Below, in pieces: positions 1 through 8,532 of a stretch of DNA of 64,000 nucleotides. The translations under genes were made by a program, and so were the position numbers. The notes below the pieces were generated by a model that had not been told where the DNA came from, did not search any database, and saw only the letters and a program-made list of their open reading frames with translations. Source of the DNA: Halopenitus salinus (GTDB lineage: Archaea; Halobacteriota; Halobacteria; Halobacteriales; Haloferacaceae); contig NZ_JBHSXL010000009.1 in the NCBI RefSeq assembly GCF_042662125.1, forward strand, positions 310,001 through 374,000, written 5' to 3'. Numbering within the stretch: position 1 is the first letter of the stretch; the number at the start of each line of letters is the position of its first letter.

Positions 1-192
1 GGGGAGGTCCTCCCCTGCTCGGTCGCCCTCGAGGGCGAGTACGGCCACGAGGACACCGCCTTCGGCGTCCCCGCGAGGCTCGGGTCGAACGGGATCGAGG
101 AGGTCATCGAGTGGGACCTCGACGAGTACGAGCGCGATCTGATGGCGGAGGCCGCGGAGAAGCTCTCAGAGCAGTACGCGGAGATCGCCTGA
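1..192 (+). CDS. mdh: malate dehydrogenase, C-terminal part (5' end outside window)
   Basis: The first 63 codons read in frame 1 to a TGA at 190-192. The peptide contains GEYGHEDTAFGVPARLG followed by an acidic amphipathic C-terminal helix ending EQYAEIA, which is the end of the LDH-like malate dehydrogenase fold of haloarchaea. The enzyme interconverts malate and oxaloacetate with NAD(P) in the citric acid cycle. The catalytic histidine and the nucleotide-binding half lie before the window, so only the C-terminal identity is supported here. Confidence 0.8.
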   Translation, partial: GEVLPCSVALEGEYGHEDTAFGVPARLGSNGIEEVIEWDLDEYERDLMAEAAEKLSEQYAEIA

Positions 193-251
193 GAACGGGC
201 TCGAGCGCACTGGGAGACGCCCTCGGACGCGTTCGTAAGGAACCCTCGAAC

Positions 252-260
252 ACTTTTAAG
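252..260 (+). promoter_or_regulatory. TATA-like box of the UspA gene
   Basis: The stretch ACTTTTAAG lies about 27 nt before the ATG at 286. That spacing implies a leaderless or nearly leaderless transcript, the common arrangement in haloarchaea. No BRE could be defined with confidence. Confidence 0.5.
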
Positions 261-285
261 CGACGCCCGGACGAAGTTCCGGTCG

Positions 286-738
286 ATGTACGACCGAATC
301 CTGTTGCCGACCGACGGAAGCGAGGGGGTCGACCGGGCGACCGAGCACGCGATCGACGCGGCAAAGCGGTACGGCGCGACCCTCCACGTGCTCTTCGTGG
401 TCGACGAGGGCGTGATCAACGCCTACCCCGGCGACGAGTACGTCCACGAGTTCGAGGGGGTCGAACGAACCCTCGAGGAGTTCGGCGAGGAGGCGGTCGA
501 GCGGATCGGGTCCGAAGCGAAAGACGCCGGCGTCGACTCGGTCGTCACCGAGGTGCACCACGGCGAGCCCGACGAGGCGATCATCGGGTACATCGACGAC
601 GAGGACATCGGTCTCACGGTGATGGGCACGAAGGACCGTCCCGGGGAGTATCGCCGGCTTCTGGGGTCGGTGACCGAGCGCGTGGCTCGCCGATCGAGCG
701 AGCCGATCACCATCGTGAAGACGACGGTGGAAGAGTAA
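286..738 (+). CDS. universal stress protein, UspA family
   Basis: A 150-residue single Usp domain. It starts MYDRILLPTDGSE, the usual first strand and nucleotide contact. The C-terminal ATP-binding signature is visible as MGTKDRPGEYRRLLGSVTE, followed by the typical ending EPITIVK. Usp proteins are cytoplasmic ATP-binding stress proteins of mostly unknown target. The gene stands alone between mdh and a convergent cyclophilin gene and has its own TATA box. Family assignment is firm; the stress it answers cannot be read from the sequence. Confidence 0.93.
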   Translation: MYDRILLPTDGSEGVDRATEHAIDAAKRYGATLHVLFVVDEGVINAYPGDEYVHEFEGVERTLEEFGEEAVERIGSEAKDAGVDSVVTEVHHGEPDEAIIGYIDDEDIGLTVMGTKDRPGEYRRLLGSVTERVARRSSEPITIVKTTVEE

Positions 739-781
739 AAAGTAGAAGAGTGGATCCGGCGGCGCGTTCGACCGTCAGACC

Positions 782-1345
782 CTACCGATCGACGTCGATC
801 GACTCGATCGCGGCGTCGGTGGTCGGCTCGTCCTGTCTGTCGGTCGGGAGCGAACCGATCTCCTCGACGACGTCCATGCCGTCCGTGACCCGCCCGAAGA
901 CGGCATGGCGGCCGTCGAGGTGGGGCTGGGCGTCGAGGGTGATGAAGAACTGCGAGCCGTTGGTGTCGGGCCCGGAGTTGGCCATCGAGAGGATCCCCGG
1001 GTCGTCGTGGCCGAGGTCGTCGTGGAACTCGTCGTCGAACTGGTAGCCCGGGCCGCCGCGGCCGGTCTCGGTCGGGTCGCCGCCCTGGATCATGAAGTCG
1101 TCGATGACGCGGTGGAAGGCGACGTCGGAGTAGAGCGGGTCGATCCGCTTTTCGCCCGACTCGGGGTCCTCCCAGGCGCCGGTTCCGGGAGCGACCTCGG
1201 TGTTCTCGTAGTCGTTCGCGCCCTCGGCGAGCCCGACGAAGTTCTCCACGGTTCGCGGCGCGCGCTCCGCGAAGAGCTCGACCTCGATGTCGCCGTGAGT
1301 GGTGTGGATCGTCGCCGTCGGGTTGTCGGAGTCCGAATCGGTCAT
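782..1345 (-). CDS. peptidyl-prolyl cis-trans isomerase, cyclophilin type
   Basis: A 187-residue cyclophilin, with no signal peptide, so cytoplasmic. Key motifs are FHRVIDDFMIQGGDPT (catalytic Arg and Gln loop), SMANSGPDTNGSQFFIT and LDGRHAVFGRV. An acidic insertion around residues 48-70 is usual for haloarchaeal cyclophilins. The ATG at 1345 (MTDSDSDN) was chosen because upstream codons are low-complexity Arg-rich translation of non-coding DNA. It catalyses proline isomerisation during protein folding. Confidence 0.95.
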   Translation of the reverse strand: MTDSDSDNPTATIHTTHGDIEVELFAERAPRTVENFVGLAEGANDYENTEVAPGTGAWEDPESGEKRIDPLYSDVAFHRVIDDFMIQGGDPTETGRGGPGYQFDDEFHDDLGHDDPGILSMANSGPDTNGSQFFITLDAQPHLDGRHAVFGRVTDGMDVVEEIGSLPTDRQDEPTTDAAIESIDVDR

Positions 1346-1474
1346 GTCCCCTGGTGGGGGCGGCGTCCGGAAAACGCTGCTCATTCGACGCCGGATCGGG
1401 GGACCGTCCTCCCCGGGTGTGCCGCCGGGGCGAACGGACAGCCTCTTCACCGCACGGGACCTCGTTCGGCAGGG

Positions 1475-2779
1475 ATGTTGCTCACGGGAACGGTCGTGGC
1501 GGACCCCGGGACGGTCATCGAGGACGGGGCCGTCGTCGTGGATGGATCGGAGATCGCTGCCGTCGGCGGCCGCGAGGAGCTGGTCGACCGCTTTCCGGAC
1601 CGCGAGCGGCGCGCGTTCGATCTGGTCGCGCCGGGACTGGTCGGCGCCCACGTCCACTCGGTGCAGTCGATCGGTCGGGGGATCGCCGACGACGCGGCGC
1701 TTCTCGAGTGGCTCTTCGATCACGTCCTCCCGATGGAGGCGGAGATGGACGCGGAGGCGACTCGAGCGGCGGCCGAACTCGGCTACCTCGAGTGTCTCGA
1801 GTCGGGAACCACGACCGTCGTCGACCACCTCACGGTCCACCACTCCGAGGCGGCCTTCGAGGCCGCGATCGACCTAGGGATCCGCGCCCGCATGGGGAAG
1901 GTACTCATGGACGCTGACTCGCCGTCGGGACTCGAACAGGACGCGGAGACCGCCCTCGCGGAGAGCGAGTCGCTCCTCCGCGAGTACCACGGCGCGGCCG
2001 ACGGCCGGATCCGATATGCGGTGACCCCCCGATTCGCGCTGTCGTGTACCGAGGCGTGCCTGCGGGGCTGTCGCGAACTGGCCGATCGCCACGACGGCGT
2101 CCGGATCCACACGCACGCGAACGAGAACCGCGAGGAGGTCGAGGCCGTCGAGGAGCGGACCGGGACCTCGAACCTCCGGTTCCTCGACGAGGTCGGTCTC
2201 ACGGGACCCGACGTGACCCTCGCCCACTGCGTCCACACCGACGAGCGCGAGCGCGAGCTGCTCGCGGAGACCGGGACGGTGGTGACCCACTGTCCCTCCT
2301 CGAACATGAAGCTCGCGAGCGGGATCGCCCCGATCTCGGAGTACCTCGATCGGGGGATCACGGTCGCGCTCGGCAACGACGGACCGCCGTGTAACAACAC
2401 GCTCGACCCGTTCACGGAGATGCGCCAGGCGAGCCTCCTCGGGAAGGTCGACGCCCTCGATCCCACCCGGCTGCCGGCCGAACGCGTCCTCGGGATGGCG
2501 ACCGCGGGCGGCGCGCGGGCGGCCGGTTTCGACCGGATCGGCGCGCTCCGGGAGGGGTACCGCGCGGACGTGATCGGGCTGTCCGCCGATCGGGCGCGGA
2601 CGACCCCGATCCACGATCCGGTCTCACACCTCGTCTACGCGGCCCACGGGGACGACGTCGCCTTCACGATGGTCGACGGCACGGTGCGATACGACGACGG
2701 CGAACACGTCGGCGTGGACGCGGGGGAGATTCGCGAGCGGGCGACCCGGCACGCGAAACGGATCGCGGAGCGGATCTGA
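1475..2779 (+). CDS. amidohydrolase of the TRZ/ATZ (nucleoside/guanine deaminase-like) family
   Basis: A 434-residue metal-dependent hydrolase with the TIM-barrel amidohydrolase signatures: N-terminal small beta domain, HxH in VGAHVHS, HTHANEN, the metal histidine in LAHCVH, and the aspartate in ALGNDGPPCNN. These fit the cytosine/SAH/methylthioadenosine deaminase group, which removes an amino group from a heterocycle. The exact base or nucleoside is not decidable; guanine deaminase, SAH deaminase and chlorohydrolase-like enzymes share these motifs. It stands alone between convergent neighbours. The start ATG at 1475 leads directly into MLLTGTVVADPG, the normal first strand. Confidence 0.85.
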   Translation: MLLTGTVVADPGTVIEDGAVVVDGSEIAAVGGREELVDRFPDRERRAFDLVAPGLVGAHVHSVQSIGRGIADDAALLEWLFDHVLPMEAEMDAEATRAAAELGYLECLESGTTTVVDHLTVHHSEAAFEAAIDLGIRARMGKVLMDADSPSGLEQDAETALAESESLLREYHGAADGRIRYAVTPRFALSCTEACLRGCRELADRHDGVRIHTHANENREEVEAVEERTGTSNLRFLDEVGLTGPDVTLAHCVHTDERERELLAETGTVVTHCPSSNMKLASGIAPISEYLDRGITVALGNDGPPCNNTLDPFTEMRQASLLGKVDALDPTRLPAERVLGMATAGGARAAGFDRIGALREGYRADVIGLSADRARTTPIHDPVSHLVYAAHGDDVAFTMVDGTVRYDDGEHVGVDAGEIRERATRHAKRIAERI

Positions 2780-2870
2780 TCGTCGCTCGGCTTCGCGTTC
2801 GGCGGATGCGGGTCACCCTCGCGATCGGAGAACGTCGATCAGCCGTACGCCCAATGAACGCCGATCAACC

Positions 2871-3443
2871 TCACGGCCTGCGGACGCGGACGGTCCCGTC
2901 GTGGCTCACGGTGACGAGAAGCCGTCGTTTGACCTCGCGCCCGTGGACGGCGTCGCCGGCGGCGTCGCCGACCGTCCGCATCAGCTCGGGGGCGGTGTGG
3001 TTGACCTTCACGCCCGCCCCGTCGCAGGCGTCGTAGACGGTTCCGGGAACGTCGTACAGGTCGGTTCCGGCGGGGATCTCGACGCGGACCGGCGCCGTGA
3101 GCGTCTCGGCGAACGCCACGGTCTCGCGGGCCTTCTCGACGTTCTCGCGAGCGCTCGACTCCACGCTCGAGACGTTCGCACGCGAGGTGCCGAGTACGGC
3201 GGCGATATCGGACTGCTTCATGCCGCGTTCGCGCAACACGAGCACCTCGGCCTGGCGACGGGTGAGCACGCTCCCGTCGGCACGAAATCCGGCACGCTCG
3301 AGCAGGTCGTCGACGGAGTCCGCGTCGATCGCGTCAGCACCCTCGAACGATCCGAGGTCGCCAGCGGAGCCGCCGGATCCGTCCCCGGAATCCGTTCGGT
3401 CCCGGCCTCGATCGACGTCGCCCGTTCCGTCGTCTGCATCCAT
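2871..3443 (-). CDS. Tfx family DNA-binding regulator
   Basis: A 190-residue protein. After an acidic Asp/Gly-rich N-terminus of about 40 residues comes a helix-turn-helix of the Tfx type (LTRRQAEVLVLRERGMKQSDIAAVLGTSRANVSSVE), then the Tfx C-terminal domain with GTDLYDVPGTVYDACDGAGVKV. Tfx proteins are archaeal regulators first described at a methanogen formylmethanofuran dehydrogenase operon. The target here is unknown. The ATG at 3443 is preferred because upstream in-frame codons are Arg/Thr-rich non-coding translation. Confidence 0.88.
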   Translation of the reverse strand: MDADDGTGDVDRGRDRTDSGDGSGGSAGDLGSFEGADAIDADSVDDLLERAGFRADGSVLTRRQAEVLVLRERGMKQSDIAAVLGTSRANVSSVESSARENVEKARETVAFAETLTAPVRVEIPAGTDLYDVPGTVYDACDGAGVKVNHTAPELMRTVGDAAGDAVHGREVKRRLLVTVSHDGTVRVRRP

Positions 3444-3522
3444 GTCACCGGGGAGGGGATGCGGGCGGAAAAAGGTACAGTACGGACTGTCCGGGTTCCT
3501 CCGGGGGAAGGAGGAGGGGCCT

Positions 3523-4044
3523 CTACCGGCCCCAGAAGTTCTCGCGACTGCCGAGGCGCTCCCTGGCGATTCCCTCACGCTCCGAGTCGGCTTCGTCCTC
3601 GTCCTCGTCGTCGTCGACCGCGTCCTCCGTGTCGGCCGAGTCCGGGTCGGCGCCGTCCGCCGCGTCCGAACCCGCGTCGTCCGCGTCCTCGTCGTCTTCA
3701 TCCTCCTCGAGTGGAAGCCGGTCGACGACCTTCTTGGAAGTCGCGTGGTTGGACTTGACGCGATGGATCCGGACCTCCGCACGCGCCGGCGGGAGGACGC
3801 CGTCGACGAGAACGATGAACCCGTCGTCGGTGCGGCCGACGCCGGCGCCGCTCTCGTGGATGTCGTCGACCTCGACGACGACCTCCTCGCCGGGCTGGAC
3901 GGGCTGGCGTTTCAGCTCGTGGATCGGCATATCGTAGTGTTGACACCACTCGGCACCCCCGCGATCGCCGTAGTGTTGACAGCCCATCCCCTGGATTCGC
4001 TCCTCGAAGCTCGGGCAGTCGTCGGCGAGTGGACAGTCCGCCAT
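3523..4044 (-). CDS. TRAM domain protein with an N-terminal cysteine-rich segment
   Basis: 173 residues. Residues 1-45 carry four cysteines, including a repeated CQHY motif (GMGCQHYGD and EWCQHYDM), probably a metal-binding module. A TRAM beta-barrel follows (VQPGEEVVVEVDDIHESGAGVGR to the VKSNHA region), a fold that binds RNA or tRNA. The C-terminal 60 residues are almost all Asp, Glu and Ser. TRAM-only proteins are abundant in halophiles and are thought to act as RNA chaperones. The Cys-rich extension and acidic tail are unusual additions. Confidence 0.82.
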   Translation of the reverse strand: MADCPLADDCPSFEERIQGMGCQHYGDRGGAEWCQHYDMPIHELKRQPVQPGEEVVVEVDDIHESGAGVGRTDDGFIVLVDGVLPPARAEVRIHRVKSNHATSKKVVDRLPLEEDEDDEDADDAGSDAADGADPDSADTEDAVDDDEDEDEADSEREGIARERLGSRENFWGR

Positions 4045-4153
4045 GGCGGCAGTTAGCCGACGTGCGCTCTTTACGTTTCCGACTAGCCTACCGCGGCGGT
4101 CGAACGGGCCGCCCCGGCCGAGGTGGCCCGGGCGGGGATGTGCGAGCGAGCGC

Positions 4154-4579
4154 TCACTCCGGGGTGACGGGGCCGAACTCGTCGACCGGCATCACGCTGT
4201 AGTCGACGGAGAGGGTGTCCTGTGTCGCGCGGATCTTGCCCACGAACGAGGAGATCTCCTCGAGGCGCCCCTCGAGGACGAAAAGCTCCATGCAGTAGTG
4301 GGCGCCGACGTGGCTGTGAAAGTTCGAGGCGACGAGCCGCTCGTGTTCGTGTCGCAGCCGCATCATGCGCTCCTCGACGCTCGTCGTCTCGTAGTTGAAC
4401 AGCACGGTGACGACGGCCATCAGCTCCCGGTCCTCCAAGCTGGCGTCCTCGAACTCCCCGAGGAGATTGCGGGCCGACTCGCGAACGACCTCGCTGCGGC
4501 CGGTGTAGCCGTGGTCCTCCGCGAATCGGTCGATCCGCTCCAACAGCTCCTCGGGCATCGAGACGCTGACGACGGTCAT
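4154..4579 (-). CDS. nikR: NikR-like ribbon-helix-helix metal-responsive regulator
   Basis: A 141-residue protein with the NikR plan: an N-terminal ribbon-helix-helix (VVSVSMPEELLERIDRFAEDHGYTGRSEVVRES) and an ACT-like C-terminal domain. Potential metal ligands are in HSHVGAHYCMELFVL, which keeps the histidines and cysteine of the NikR nickel site. It should repress or activate metal-transport genes, but no nickel transporter is adjacent. Another nickel- or cobalt-type sensor of the same fold is possible. The upstream DNA contains CTTTAAC-like promoter sequence about 25 nt before the start. Confidence 0.85.
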   Translation of the reverse strand: MTVVSVSMPEELLERIDRFAEDHGYTGRSEVVRESARNLLGEFEDASLEDRELMAVVTVLFNYETTSVEERMMRLRHEHERLVASNFHSHVGAHYCMELFVLEGRLEEISSFVGKIRATQDTLSVDYSVMPVDEFGPVTPE

Positions 4580-4681
4580 ATGTTAACTACGCGCCGGCGA
4601 GTTGTTAAAGATTGAGTCGCGTGGGTGGTTCGATCGGGTGACCCACCGGATCGCCCTCCCCCGTCAGGGGAGGGACCGCCA

Positions 4682-5152
4682 TCAAGCGGAGTCGGATTCG
4701 GAGTCGGAGTCACGCTCGGCGTCGACGTCGTGATCGTGTCCGTTCACGCCGGCATCGTCGTCGAAGATCAGATCGTGATCGCGTCCGGCCGCGTGGTCCT
4801 CCCGGTCTCCGGTCCCGCCCTCAAGGTCGGTCCGGTCGCCGGCCCCGCTTTCGGAGTCGCTCCGGTCGGGCGCCGCCGCCGTCATCGTCCAGACCGCGAT
4901 CAGACCCAACAGCACGGCGGGGACCATCGGCAAGGCGAGGTACGTGCCGAAGAAGCCGAGGTCGAAGACGCCCACCGCGTAGGGGTAAACGTAGATGATC
5001 CCGGGAATCACGAGCGTACAGCCGATCACGGCGGCCGCGAGGAGCCACCCGGCGCGGCCGAACCCGTCCGGCTCGGGACGTGCGTCGGCCTCGGAGGGAT
5101 CGGGATCGTCCACGCGATCGGAACGGCCGGGATCGCTGCGATCAGAGCTCAC
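4682..5152 (-). CDS. small integral membrane protein, function unknown
   Basis: 156 residues with a GTG start that overlaps the end of the upstream reductase gene by 11 nt, so the two are probably cotranscribed and translationally coupled. Two hydrophobic helices are visible: WLLAAAVIGCTLVIPGIIYV and a second from about LGFFGTYLALPMV to AVWTM. Both termini are long, acidic and Ser/Asp-rich (SDSESDSA at the end) and probably exposed. I do not recognise the family. Confidence 0.7.
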   Translation of the reverse strand: MSSDRSDPGRSDRVDDPDPSEADARPEPDGFGRAGWLLAAAVIGCTLVIPGIIYVYPYAVGVFDLGFFGTYLALPMVPAVLLGLIAVWTMTAAAPDRSDSESGAGDRTDLEGGTGDREDHAAGRDHDLIFDDDAGVNGHDHDVDAERDSDSESDSA

Positions 5153-6182
5153 TGTCGGGAATTACCACCACCTTGCCAAAGCCCTCACGATCCTCGAGGA
5201 GCCGGTGGGCCTCCGCGGCCTCGCTCATCGGGAATGTCTCCCGGATCCGCGGCTCGAAGGTGCCGTCCCAGACGTGCTCGAGGACGTCGTCGACCTCGCC
5301 GGGTGTCCCCATCGTCGAGCCGATGACGGAAAGCTGGTTCCAGAAGATCCGGTTGAGTCCGGCGTCGGGGTTCGGCCCCGTCGTCGCTCCGCAGGTAACG
5401 AGCCGGCCTCCGCGCGCGAGCGACGCCAGCGAGTCGGGGTAGGTCGCCGCGCCGACGTGATCGACGACGACGTCGACTCCGCGGCGGTCGGTCAGGGCCG
5501 CGACCTCCTCGGCGAAGTCGTCCGCCTCGTAGTCGATGACGTGGTCGGCCCCGCACGCCTCGGCGTGGCGGAGCTTCGCCTCGCTGGAGGCGGTCGCGAA
5601 CACCTCACAGCCCGCGTGGTCCGCGATCTGCACTGCGGCGTGGCCGACGCCGCCGGAGGCGCCGAGGACGAGGACGCGCTCGCCGGCCTCGACCTCCGCG
5701 CGCGTGTGCAACATTCGCCAGGCCGTCTGGAAGACGAGCGAGGCCGAGCCGGCGACCTCCCACTCGACGTGGTCGGGGACCGGAACGAGGTTGTCCGCCG
5801 GAACCGCGGCGCGTTCGGCGTGGACGCCCGGCATGTGCTCGCCGAGGATCCGGAACCGATAGCAGAGCGTCGGGTCGCCGTCCCGACAGAACTCGCAGGT
5901 GCCACACGAGACGCCCGCCGAGACCGCGACGTGATCGCCGGGCTCGAAGCGTTCGACGTCCGCTCCGACCGACTCCACGACACCGGCCGCGTCGCTGCCC
6001 GGAGTGTGTGGCATCTCGAGATCGACCCCCGGAAGCCCGCGGCGCGTCCACACGTCGAGGTGGTTGAGCGCGCCGGCCTTGACGTCGACGAGAACCTCGT
6101 CGTCGGCCGGTTCGGGGTCCGCCAGTTCGGCGTATTCGATCACGTCGCGGTCGCCGTGTTCGGAGAAGGTCACCGATCGCAT
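5142..6182 (-). CDS. zinc-binding alcohol dehydrogenase / quinone oxidoreductase (MDR superfamily)
   Basis: 346 residues. The GroES-like half carries GALNHLDVWTRRG (catalytic zinc cysteine replaced, as in quinone reductases) and a four-cysteine structural zinc loop CGTCEFCRDGDPTLC. The Rossmann half has VLGASGGVGHAAVQIA. The C-terminus contains GSTMGTPGEVDDVLEHV. It should use NAD(P)H on a carbonyl or quinone substrate. The 337-residue gene at 37275 looks like a paralogue with the same layout. ATG at 6182 is chosen over an in-frame codon 15 nt upstream because MRSVTFSEHG is the standard first strand. Confidence 0.88.
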   Translation of the reverse strand: MRSVTFSEHGDRDVIEYAELADPEPADDEVLVDVKAGALNHLDVWTRRGLPGVDLEMPHTPGSDAAGVVESVGADVERFEPGDHVAVSAGVSCGTCEFCRDGDPTLCYRFRILGEHMPGVHAERAAVPADNLVPVPDHVEWEVAGSASLVFQTAWRMLHTRAEVEAGERVLVLGASGGVGHAAVQIADHAGCEVFATASSEAKLRHAEACGADHVIDYEADDFAEEVAALTDRRGVDVVVDHVGAATYPDSLASLARGGRLVTCGATTGPNPDAGLNRIFWNQLSVIGSTMGTPGEVDDVLEHVWDGTFEPRIRETFPMSEAAEAHRLLEDREGFGKVVVIPDSEL

Positions 6183-6339
6183 ACCGATCGACACCACGGC
6201 GAGCGACTAAACGGTTCCGTGGCCGATGGACTCGGACGCGGGCGGGTGAAGCCGATGGGCTCGGATGCGGGAATCGGATGTGGGTCGGCACGAACGCGGG
6301 AGCCGGAAGCCTTTGTGCGCCCGGACGGTACGGTCGGAC

Positions 6340-6933
6340 ATGACCGACGGACACGATCACGACCACGGGGAGGACCACGATCACGACGGTACAGGCGAAC
6401 ACGAAGATCACGACCACGGCGAGGACCACGGCCACGACCACCACGCTCACGACCTCGATCGGGTTCGCGTGGCGATCGTCACGGTGACGTCCTCGCGGAC
6501 GATGGACGACGACCCCTCCGGCGAGTTCATCGAGAGCGCCCTCGGGGAGGCGGCCCACGAGGTGTCCGTCCGCGAGGTGATCCGGGACGACTTCGACGCC
6601 ATCCAGGGGACGATCGATCGGCTCGTCAGCCGTGAGGATACGGACGCGGTGGTGACCACCGGGGGCACCGGCGTGACGCCGGACGACGTGACCCCGGAAG
6701 CGGTCGCGCCGCTCTTCGAGAAGGACCTCCCGGGCTTCGGCGAGACGTTCCGTCGGCTCTCCTACGAGGAGGTCGGCACGCGAACGATCGGATCGCGTGC
6801 GACGGCCGGGATCGCCGACGGAGTCCCGGTGTTCTGCCTGCCCGGATCGAGGAACGCCGTCCGGCTCGGGATGGAGGAGATCATCCTCCCGGAGATCGAG
6901 CACCTGACCGGGCTCGCACGCCGTGAGGAGTGA
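6340..6933 (+). CDS. moaB: MoaB/Mog-type molybdopterin adenylyltransferase with His-rich N-terminal tail
   Basis: 197 residues. From about residue 41 it is a complete MoaB domain (VRVAIVTVTSSRTMDDDPSG, VVTTGGTGVTPDDVTPEAV, VFCLPGSRNAVRLGMEEIILPEIEHL). MoaB activates molybdopterin by adenylation before metal insertion. Residues 5-37 are an extension made almost only of His, Asp, Glu and Gly with 13 histidines, a likely metal-binding or metal-storage segment. ATG 6340 was chosen because upstream codons do not resemble haloarchaeal coding sequence. Partner genes moeA, mobA and yqeC lie elsewhere in the window. Confidence 0.92.
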   Translation: MTDGHDHDHGEDHDHDGTGEHEDHDHGEDHGHDHHAHDLDRVRVAIVTVTSSRTMDDDPSGEFIESALGEAAHEVSVREVIRDDFDAIQGTIDRLVSREDTDAVVTTGGTGVTPDDVTPEAVAPLFEKDLPGFGETFRRLSYEEVGTRTIGSRATAGIADGVPVFCLPGSRNAVRLGMEEIILPEIEHLTGLARREE

Positions 6934-6971
6934 GGATCCAACTCGGAGAGGATCCGGAACGGCGGCCGACC

Positions 6972-7466
6972 CTACTCCGATTCGAGAACCGACTCGAGAA
7001 CCGACTCCAGGACGGGCAGCGCCCACTTGACCTGTGCGCCGTCCTCGAGGAACACGATGGTCCGCGGCGGCCTCGTGGCCGTCGGACGAACCCGAAGCCC
7101 GGCCTGACTCGCCGCCTCGGCCACGATCTCTGGCGCCTCGTTGAACTCGAGACGTGCGCGGTCCGGTTGCACGTGGACCGCGGCGATCTCCCGGCCGCCG
7201 TCGCCGGTTCCGACGTCGCCACCGTCGCCGACATCGCTACCGGTACCGTCGTCGCCATTGCCATCGGCGTCATCGCCATCAACGTCGTCGGAACCGTCCG
7301 GATCGTCGAGGACGATCCGGTAGGCCAACTCGCCGTCGACGGTCGCCTCGACGTCGGGATCGGCGTCGGTCACCCGAAGCTCGCGAAGTCGGCCGGCGTC
7401 GCCGGTTATCTCCGAGGAGAGAAGCTGGGCGATCCGGACGCCGTCGGTCAGCCGATCCTCGACCAT
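6972..7466 (-). CDS. conserved haloarchaeal protein, function unknown
   Basis: 164 residues, no recognised family. Two short structured parts (residues 1-55 and 95-164) flank an Asp/Gly-rich low-complexity linker of about 40 residues. The C-terminus contains a repeat-like VLESVLESVLESE. It overlaps the stop codon of the upstream DUF2240 gene by one base (TGATG), so the two form a translationally coupled pair and may act together. Confidence 0.65.
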   Translation of the reverse strand: MVEDRLTDGVRIAQLLSSEITGDAGRLRELRVTDADPDVEATVDGELAYRIVLDDPDGSDDVDGDDADGNGDDGTGSDVGDGGDVGTGDGGREIAAVHVQPDRARLEFNEAPEIVAEAASQAGLRVRPTATRPPRTIVFLEDGAQVKWALPVLESVLESVLESE

Positions 7467-7981
7467 CAGACGGGACCTCCCGCGTCGGTCTCCCCGTCGG
7501 GAACGTTCCCGTCCGCTCGGTCGGTCGTGCTTTCGACGATCTCCCGGCGGACCGCATCGGCCAGTCCGTCGACGTCAGTGCCGCGCTCGCGCGCGTAGAC
7601 GACCGCGGCAGCCTCGATCGAGATCCCCAGATCGCGTTGTCGCTCGTTGATCGAGGCGACGGCGGTCTGTTTGTCGACGCCGTTGCTCACGATCGTCTCG
7701 AGCGCGCGCTCGAAGGTGGACTGCTCGCGGAGGACGCTCTCGTCGGGAGTGAAGTCCTCGGGTATCTCGACCGCGTCGAGGTCGAATCCCGGGACGAGAT
7801 CGTCGGTCTCCGGGTCGATATCGAGCAGGCCACGGCCCCTCGCGAGGTCGACGAGCCGCTTCGCCTGGTCGGGGGAGAACCAGTCGCGATCGAGCGACAG
7901 GGCGACGACGAACTCGCCCTCGCCGAGGCGGTCCGTGCCCCGCTGTCGAAACGGGACGGCGACGGCGACCTGCAGACTCAT
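7466..7981 (-). CDS. DUF2240 family protein
   Basis: 171 residues starting MSLQVAVAVPFRQRG. The sequence DWFSPDQAKRLVDLARGRGLL is a helix pair typical of the archaeal DUF2240 family, and the rest is helical and charged. The family is uncharacterised; the winged-helix-like layout suggests nucleic-acid binding but this is inference. First gene of a two-gene minus-strand unit, divergent from ribosomal S8e. Confidence 0.72.
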   Translation of the reverse strand: MSLQVAVAVPFRQRGTDRLGEGEFVVALSLDRDWFSPDQAKRLVDLARGRGLLDIDPETDDLVPGFDLDAVEIPEDFTPDESVLREQSTFERALETIVSNGVDKQTAVASINERQRDLGISIEAAAVVYARERGTDVDGLADAVRREIVESTTDRADGNVPDGETDAGGPV

Positions 7982-8091
7982 GAACGGATCCCGGCGATCG
8001 ACGCCGGTAAAGCTACCGAACCGTCGCGCGCGCCCTGCGAAGGGCGCCCCGAGTCGAACGGTTCAAGTATTCGCTGGCCGTCTCCGGACGT

Positions 8092-8466
8092 ATGAAGGAT
8101 CAGGGACGCTCCACGCGCAAGCGCACCGGGGGTCGACTGCGGCCCTCCCACGACAAGAAGCGACACCAGCTCGGCCGCCAGCCCGCCGAGACGACCGTCG
8201 GCGAGCCGCGGTTCCGGTACGTCGACGCCCGCGGAAACGACACGAAGGTCCGCGCGCTCTCGACGAACACGGCCCAGATCGCCGACGGCGGCGAGACCGT
8301 GACCGCCGAGATCGAGAACGTGGTCGAGAACCCCTCGAACGTCAATTACGTCCGCCGAAACATCATCACGAAGGGCGCGGTCATCGAGACGAGCGAGGGA
8401 CGCGCGCGCGTCACCTCACGTCCCGGACAGACCGGACTCGTCAACGCGGTCGCGATCGAGGAGTAG
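8092..8466 (+). CDS. rps8e: 30S ribosomal protein S8e
   Basis: 124 residues, standard archaeal S8e length. The N-terminus KDQGRSTRKRTGGRLRPSHDKKR is the conserved rRNA-binding arm, and NPSNVNYVRRNIITKGAVI and ARVTSRPGQTGLVNAV are family blocks. It is a component of the small ribosomal subunit. A TATA-like TTCAAGTATTC lies about 27 nt before the ATG. The gene stands alone rather than in a ribosomal operon. Confidence 0.97.
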   Translation: MKDQGRSTRKRTGGRLRPSHDKKRHQLGRQPAETTVGEPRFRYVDARGNDTKVRALSTNTAQIADGGETVTAEIENVVENPSNVNYVRRNIITKGAVIETSEGRARVTSRPGQTGLVNAVAIEE

Positions 8467-8532
8467 TACACGGCCACGGTCGCGGGTCGTCAATGCGGTC
8501 GCGGTCGACGTCCGTCGGACGCGATGGCCGAA

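Noticed and set aside
905..2779. Long ORFs antisense or out of frame to real genes, including extended versions of true frames
   Set aside because: Very high G+C removes stops in all frames. These translations are Arg/Pro/Gly-rich with no motifs and cover known genes.
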